Below the pieces are notes generated by a model. The model did no database searches, had not been told where the DNA came from, and was given only the letters and a program-made list of their open reading frames with translations. The position numbers were made by a program, and so were the translations under genes. Positions 60,357 through 64,000 of a stretch of 64,000 bases of DNA are shown here, one piece after another. Location: positions 62,001 through 126,000 of the forward strand of contig NZ_JBHSDY010000007.1 in NCBI RefSeq assembly GCF_042651965.1, read 5' to 3'. This DNA is from Castellaniella hirudinis. GTDB lineage: Bacteria; Pseudomonadota; Gammaproteobacteria; Burkholderiales; Burkholderiaceae_B. Within the stretch, counting starts at the first letter, position 1, and each line of letters begins with the position of its first letter.

Positions 60357-61841
60357 CTACGTCGGGGACGGCTCCGCCTCACCCCCGGCCTCCTCGGCCT
60401 CTTCGGCGCCGTGGACACAGTACCGGTTGCGGCCCTGAGACTTGGCCTGATAGAGCGCCTGGTCGGCATGCGACAGCAGCTTGGCCAGACCGGCCGGCGG
60501 GCCCTGCCGGTCGTGGACGATGCCGATGCTGACCGTGAGCCGCAGGGGCTCGTCGCTGTCGAGGTAGAGGCGGATCTTTTCCACGCAGGCGCGCAGGCGC
60601 TCTGCGATCTCGGCGGCGTCCTCGGGCGAACAATCGGGCAGCATGAGGCCGAATTCCTCGCCGCCCAGCCGCCCGAACAGATCCTCGGGACGAATGGCGT
60701 CGCGGATGGTGCGGGAAAATTCGCGCAGCACATTGTCCCCGGCGGCATGACCGTGCTGGTCATTGAGCAGCTTGAAATGATCAATGTCCAGCATCATCAG
60801 CCCATTGCCGTACGGGGCCGGGGGAACCCGCTGGAGATATTCCTGAGCGCCCCGCGTGAACGCCGGCCGGGACAAGGCCTGCGTCAGGTCATCGTGGTCC
60901 AGTGCGCGGTTCAGGGACACGATCAGGTCGCTGCGCGCGGCCAGCGCGCTGGACATGAGCAGCGGCACGATCATCAGCAACAGGACGCCCATCTGCAGCG
61001 AGATCCGGCTCCAGGCGAACAGCGACAGCAGGCCGCCCGGCACCAAGGCCCAGCCGGCCTCGAAACCGAGCAGGACGCCCAAGGCCGACAGCAGCGCCAG
61101 CCAGGCCGCCGTCCATTGCTGATACGCATGCGTACAGTACAGCAGGGCGGCGAACGGCAGCAGCAAAGCGCCGGGCCCGCCCAGCAGAAAACACAAGGCC
61201 AGGCTGGCCGCCAGCAGAAACCCCGGCATGCGCGCAGGCCAATCCCACAGGTGCTGCAGCAGTCCTCGATCCCGATGGCGGCGGTCGGCCCCGGACGGCG
61301 CCATCCCGGGCAGCAGCAGGATAGGCAGCAGGAACAGGCAATAGCCCAACCATTGGCCGAACACGCTGCCGACGATGTTTTCCAGAAGCGCCGTAGCAGG
61401 AGGCCGCCAGAAGCCGGTGAGCAGACCGAGGGCCACGGTGACCGCTGCCGCTGACAGGCCGGCCAGCAGCATCCGGACCACGGCCCGGGGCGTGCGCAGA
61501 TTGTCCAGCGGCCAGAAACGCGCCAGGATGAGCCAGGCCACCCCGACGCCCGCCAGGTCCGCCAGGCCGCCGGCCAGGGCCTGGGCCGGGACCGCGCCCA
61601 GGCTCAGGCGCGCCAGCAGCAGGCCGACGCCCATCAGCGCCCACGACAAAGGGCGGACAGGCGCCCCGTGCCGCAGCAGCAGCCCCACCAGAATCGCATT
61701 CGCCGGCCACAGGGCCGCCCGGGCGAACGCCGGCTGGAGCAGCAGGCTGGCCACGGTCAGCAGAAACGCCGCAACAGCGACCCACGCTGCCTGAATGATC
61801 GTCGTATCGAGGGAAATGGTCTGCGGGCGCATCGTCCTCAT
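60357..61841 (-). CDS. diguanylate cyclase with MASE1-type membrane sensor
   Basis: From the ATG at 61841, 494 residues (an ATG at 61832 is equally likely). The first 290 residues form eight or so membrane helices of MASE1 type (ALWPANAILVGLLLR; NIVGSVFGQWLGYCLF). A short linker leads to the GGDEF domain with LDIDHFKLLNDQHGH and an intact GGEEF, so cyclase activity is expected. RPED five residues ahead is an I-site for product inhibition. It converges with hemB six bases away. Confidence 0.92.
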   Translation of the reverse strand: MRTMRPQTISLDTTIIQAAWVAVAAFLLTVASLLLQPAFARAALWPANAILVGLLLRHGAPVRPLSWALMGVGLLLARLSLGAVPAQALAGGLADLAGVGVAWLILARFWPLDNLRTPRAVVRMLLAGLSAAAVTVALGLLTGFWRPPATALLENIVGSVFGQWLGYCLFLLPILLLPGMAPSGADRRHRDRGLLQHLWDWPARMPGFLLAASLALCFLLGGPGALLLPFAALLYCTHAYQQWTAAWLALLSALGVLLGFEAGWALVPGGLLSLFAWSRISLQMGVLLLMIVPLLMSSALAARSDLIVSLNRALDHDDLTQALSRPAFTRGAQEYLQRVPPAPYGNGLMMLDIDHFKLLNDQHGHAAGDNVLREFSRTIRDAIRPEDLFGRLGGEEFGLMLPDCSPEDAAEIAERLRACVEKIRLYLDSDEPLRLTVSIGIVHDRQGPPAGLAKLLSHADQALYQAKSQGRNRYCVHGAEEAEEAGGEAEPSPT

Positions 61842-61961
61842 GCCGTTCGGATGCCGCCTGAAGCCGTCCGCCGGACGGCCCCATCGACATCGCAACAGCC
61901 TTGTTCCGAATGTAACCGCCAATGATAGCCAGTTTCCGCCCTCGTGGAAATCACATTCGTA

Positions 61962-61974
61962 ATGCGAAACGCAT
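61962..61974. repeat. short palindrome upstream of the MASE1 cyclase
   Basis: ATGCG, AAA, CGCAT: a perfect five-base inverted repeat 121 bases upstream of the diguanylate cyclase start. It may be a regulatory site; it could also be chance. Confidence 0.3.
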
Positions 61975-62021
61975 CCCCCGATGATGAAACCGGTTCCCGT
62001 CGATCAGCCGTCGCACATGCG

Positions 62022-62047
62022 AAAAGGCCGCCCCGAATTGGGCGGCC
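62022..62047 (-). terminator. rho-independent terminator after the TRAP permease
   Basis: On the minus strand GGCCGCCC, six-base loop, GGGCGGCC, then TTTTC. A perfect eight-pair GC stem with a T-run, 20 bases after the permease stop codon. Confidence 0.8.
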
Positions 62048-62067
62048 CGACATCAAAAAGACAGCGC

Positions 62068-64000
62068 TCAGTCCTCTCTGCGCCGCGACTGGGCCAGCAT
62101 CAGCAGCCCGAGCGCCAGCAGCGTCGGCAGCAGCATCCATTCCGGCGCCGGCCGGTCGTTGGGCACCTCCAGGCCGGTGATCGAGTAGCCCTGGCCGACG
62201 CCCATCCGGTCCGCCTGGCTGCCGAAGCGCACGGCGATGATATCCAGCCGGTCGCCGTTGACCAAGGTGCGCAGTCCCGTTTCCTGCAGCCGCGCGGGCG
62301 CGGGTCCCGGCTTGCCCAGGGTCAGCAGGACGCCCTTGGAAATCAGCCTGCCGTCCAGGTCTTCGCCTTCGATCCAGAGCCGCAGCGGATGCTCCGCAGG
62401 CGCTTCCTCGACGACCGCCATGACGCGGCCGGCGGGTTCCAGCGTGTAGGGCGGAATCCACAGGTCCATCCAGAACCCCGGACGGAACAGCGAAAAGGCG
62501 ATCACCAGCAGCGCCAGGGTTTCATACCAGCGGTTGCGTGCCAGGAACCACCCCTGGGTGGCCGCCACGAAGACCAGATTGGCCGCAATGGCGGAGGCGA
62601 TCGTAATGGCCAATTGCACCGGACCGCCGATGTCGATCAGCAGCAACTGCGTGTTGAAGATGAACATGAACGGCAGCACCGCCGTCCGGATGCTGTAGCC
62701 AAACGCCGTCACGCCCGTCTTGATCGGGTCGGTGCGGGCGATGCCCGCGGCGGCGTACGAGGCCAATCCCACGGGGGGCGTGACATCGGCCATCAGGCCG
62801 AAGTAGAACACGAACAGGTGGACGGCGATCAGGGGCACCAGCAGCCCGCTTTGCGCACCCAGTTCCACCACCACGGGCGCCATCAGGGTGGAGACCACGA
62901 TGTAGTTGGCCGTGGTCGGCAGGCCCATGCCCAGGATCAGGCAGATGACCGCCACCATGATCAGCATGATGAACAGATTGCCGCCCGAAATCAGCTCGAC
63001 GAACTCGGTCATGACCAGCCCCACGCCGGTCAGCGTGACCGTGCCGACAATGATGCCGGCCGCCGCAGTCGCCAAGCCGATGGAGATCATGTTGCGCGCC
63101 CCGGTGACCAGTCCGCCGAGCAGATCGCAGGCGCCCCGCCGCAAGGGCGCAACCAGATCCTCTTGCCCCCGAAACCAGGCCGTCAGCGGGCGCTGGGTGA
63201 GCAGGATGAAGATCAGGAATATCGTGGCCCAGAAGGCCGACGTGGCGGGCGAGAGCTGCTCGACCATCAGGTTCCAGATCAAGGCCACCACCGGCAGCAG
63301 GAAGTACAGGCCGGATTTCAGGGTCGGCCCGATGTCGGGCAACGCCTCCAGCGGCTGTTCCGGGTCGTCCATCTGCAATTCCGGATAGCGCGTGCTGAAT
63401 TTCAGCAGACCGACGTAGGTCAGCCCCAGCAGCAGGGCGGCGATCAGCACCGAGGCGTCGCCCGCAACGGTCTTGATCCAGCCAAAGCCGTAATACACGA
63501 TCGCGGCCAGGATGATCAGGCCGCTGATCGTCATGCCCGTGGAGATCAGGCGCTGCCTCCAGGGAGCGATATGCGTGCGCGGAATCCCGTGGATGCCGGC
63601 TTTGACGGCCTCCAGGTGCACGATGTAGAACAGCGCGATGTAGGAAATCAGGGCGGGCAGGATGGCGTGCTTGACCACCTCGGAATACGGGATGCCGACG
63701 TATTCCACCATCAGAAAGGCGGCAGCGCCCATGACGGGCGGCATGATCTGCCCGTCGACCGAAGCCGCCGATTCGACCGCGCCGGCCTTGTCCGGCCGGT
63801 AGCCCACCCGCTTCATCAGCGGGATGGTAAAGGTGCCGGTGGTCACCACATTGGCAATCGAGGACCCCGAAATGACACCGGTGGCCGCCGAGGCCAGCAC
63901 CGCCGCCTTGGCCGGACCGCCCCGCAGGCCGCCCAGCAGCGAAATCGCCGACTGGATGAAGTAGTTGCCCGCACCGGCTGTCTCCAGCAAGGCGCCGAAC
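62068..64000 (-). CDS. TRAP transporter permease, fused DctQM with DUF3394, 5'-truncated
   Basis: Permease of a tripartite ATP-independent periplasmic transporter, TAXI-associated fused type (4TM and 12TM subunits joined). The visible 643 codons start inside the large M subunit; the start lies beyond the window end. GSSIANVVTTGTFTIPLMKR and the later LILGMGLPTTANYIVVST loop are the two DctM signatures, each holding the Na+/substrate site residues. The final 130 residues (VMAVVEEAPAEHPLRLWIEG onward) form the DUF3394 domain, with one last helix. The partner binding protein should lie just outside the window. Substrate is unknown; TAXI systems carry C4-dicarboxylates or glutamate-like acids. 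Confidence 0.93.
   Translation of the reverse strand, partial: FGALLETAGAGNYFIQSAISLLGGLRGGPAKAAVLASAATGVISGSSIANVVTTGTFTIPLMKRVGYRPDKAGAVESAASVDGQIMPPVMGAAAFLMVEYVGIPYSEVVKHAILPALISYIALFYIVHLEAVKAGIHGIPRTHIAPWRQRLISTGMTISGLIILAAIVYYGFGWIKTVAGDASVLIAALLLGLTYVGLLKFSTRYPELQMDDPEQPLEALPDIGPTLKSGLYFLLPVVALIWNLMVEQLSPATSAFWATIFLIFILLTQRPLTAWFRGQEDLVAPLRRGACDLLGGLVTGARNMISIGLATAAAGIIVGTVTLTGVGLVMTEFVELISGGNLFIMLIMVAVICLILGMGLPTTANYIVVSTLMAPVVVELGAQSGLLVPLIAVHLFVFYFGLMADVTPPVGLASYAAAGIARTDPIKTGVTAFGYSIRTAVLPFMFIFNTQLLLIDIGGPVQLAITIASAIAANLVFVAATQGWFLARNRWYETLALLVIAFSLFRPGFWMDLWIPPYTLEPAGRVMAVVEEAPAEHPLRLWIEGEDLDGRLISKGVLLTLGKPGPAPARLQETGLRTLVNGDRLDIIAVRFGSQADRMGVGQGYSITGLEVPNDRPAPEWMLLPTLLALGLLMLAQSRRRED

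Noticed and set aside
1..64000. CRISPR array, defence system, rRNA or tRNA genes
   Set aside because: No regularly spaced repeats, cas or nuclease cassettes, or tRNA-like cloverleaf ending in CCA was seen while reading; a covariance-model scan would be needed to exclude a hidden small RNA.

Overview
The window is a GC-rich chromosomal segment from a betaproteobacterium, most likely of the order Burkholderiales. The gene content and neighbourhoods recall Alcaligenaceae (Bordetella/Achromobacter/Castellaniella-like). This placement rests on remembered family resemblance: rpoH with a CIRCE box, an aroK-aroB-dgt block divergent from a class A penicillin-binding protein, Bug-type tricarboxylate transport with TctDE, ccs-type (system II) cytochrome c maturation, and a cyanophycin cluster. 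No rRNA, tRNA, CRISPR array, insertion sequence or phage gene was recognised. Every stretch without a gene is under 300 bases.

Layout. 1-9.6 kb is core metabolism on the minus strand: rpoH (cut by the window start), an endonuclease/exonuclease/phosphatase-fold protein, aspS, a DUF502 membrane protein, an FmdB-type zinc ribbon, a putative Na+/H+ antiporter, a GMC oxidoreductase, ubiA and an aminotransferase. 9.8-23.4 kb is the most distinctive part. It holds an autotransporter with a repeat-built passenger, an OmpR-type regulator and its 7TM sensor kinase, an M23 peptidase, and two cyanophycin synthetases that all read leftward, with an ABC transporter and a DUF1854 protein reading rightward from the same divergent promoter region. 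23.4-29.7 kb is accessory: a transglutaminase-like protein, a patatin, a scar of a short-chain dehydrogenase gene, a LysR regulator, a Rid-family protein, an MIO-type ammonia-lyase and a GntR regulator.

29.7-34.6 kb carries ssb, an MFS transporter and uvrA. 34.6-44.2 kb has a large two-sensor diguanylate cyclase, the complete tctDE-tctCBA tricarboxylate uptake locus, and a CaiB-like CoA transferase whose two halves appear in swapped order. 44.2-51.2 kb is dgt, aroB and aroK, then mrcA, lptM and lysA on the other strand. 51.2-62 kb holds a GGDEF-EAL protein, the ccsB-resB pair with a diheme cytochrome c, engB, hemB and a MASE1-type diguanylate cyclase. The right edge is a fused TRAP permease cut by the window end.

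The main biological idea is the storage-polymer cluster. The two synthetases have complementary losses: one keeps the Mur-ligase ATP site but has lost an N-domain EHxxxE motif, while the other keeps that motif but has lost the Walker lysine and the C-terminal lid. The synthetase, peptidase, kinase and regulator genes overlap or lie close enough to form one transcript, which suggests that polymer metabolism, a sensor system and a surface autotransporter are co-regulated. Three cyclic-di-GMP enzymes, each with a different sensory architecture, also lie in the window.
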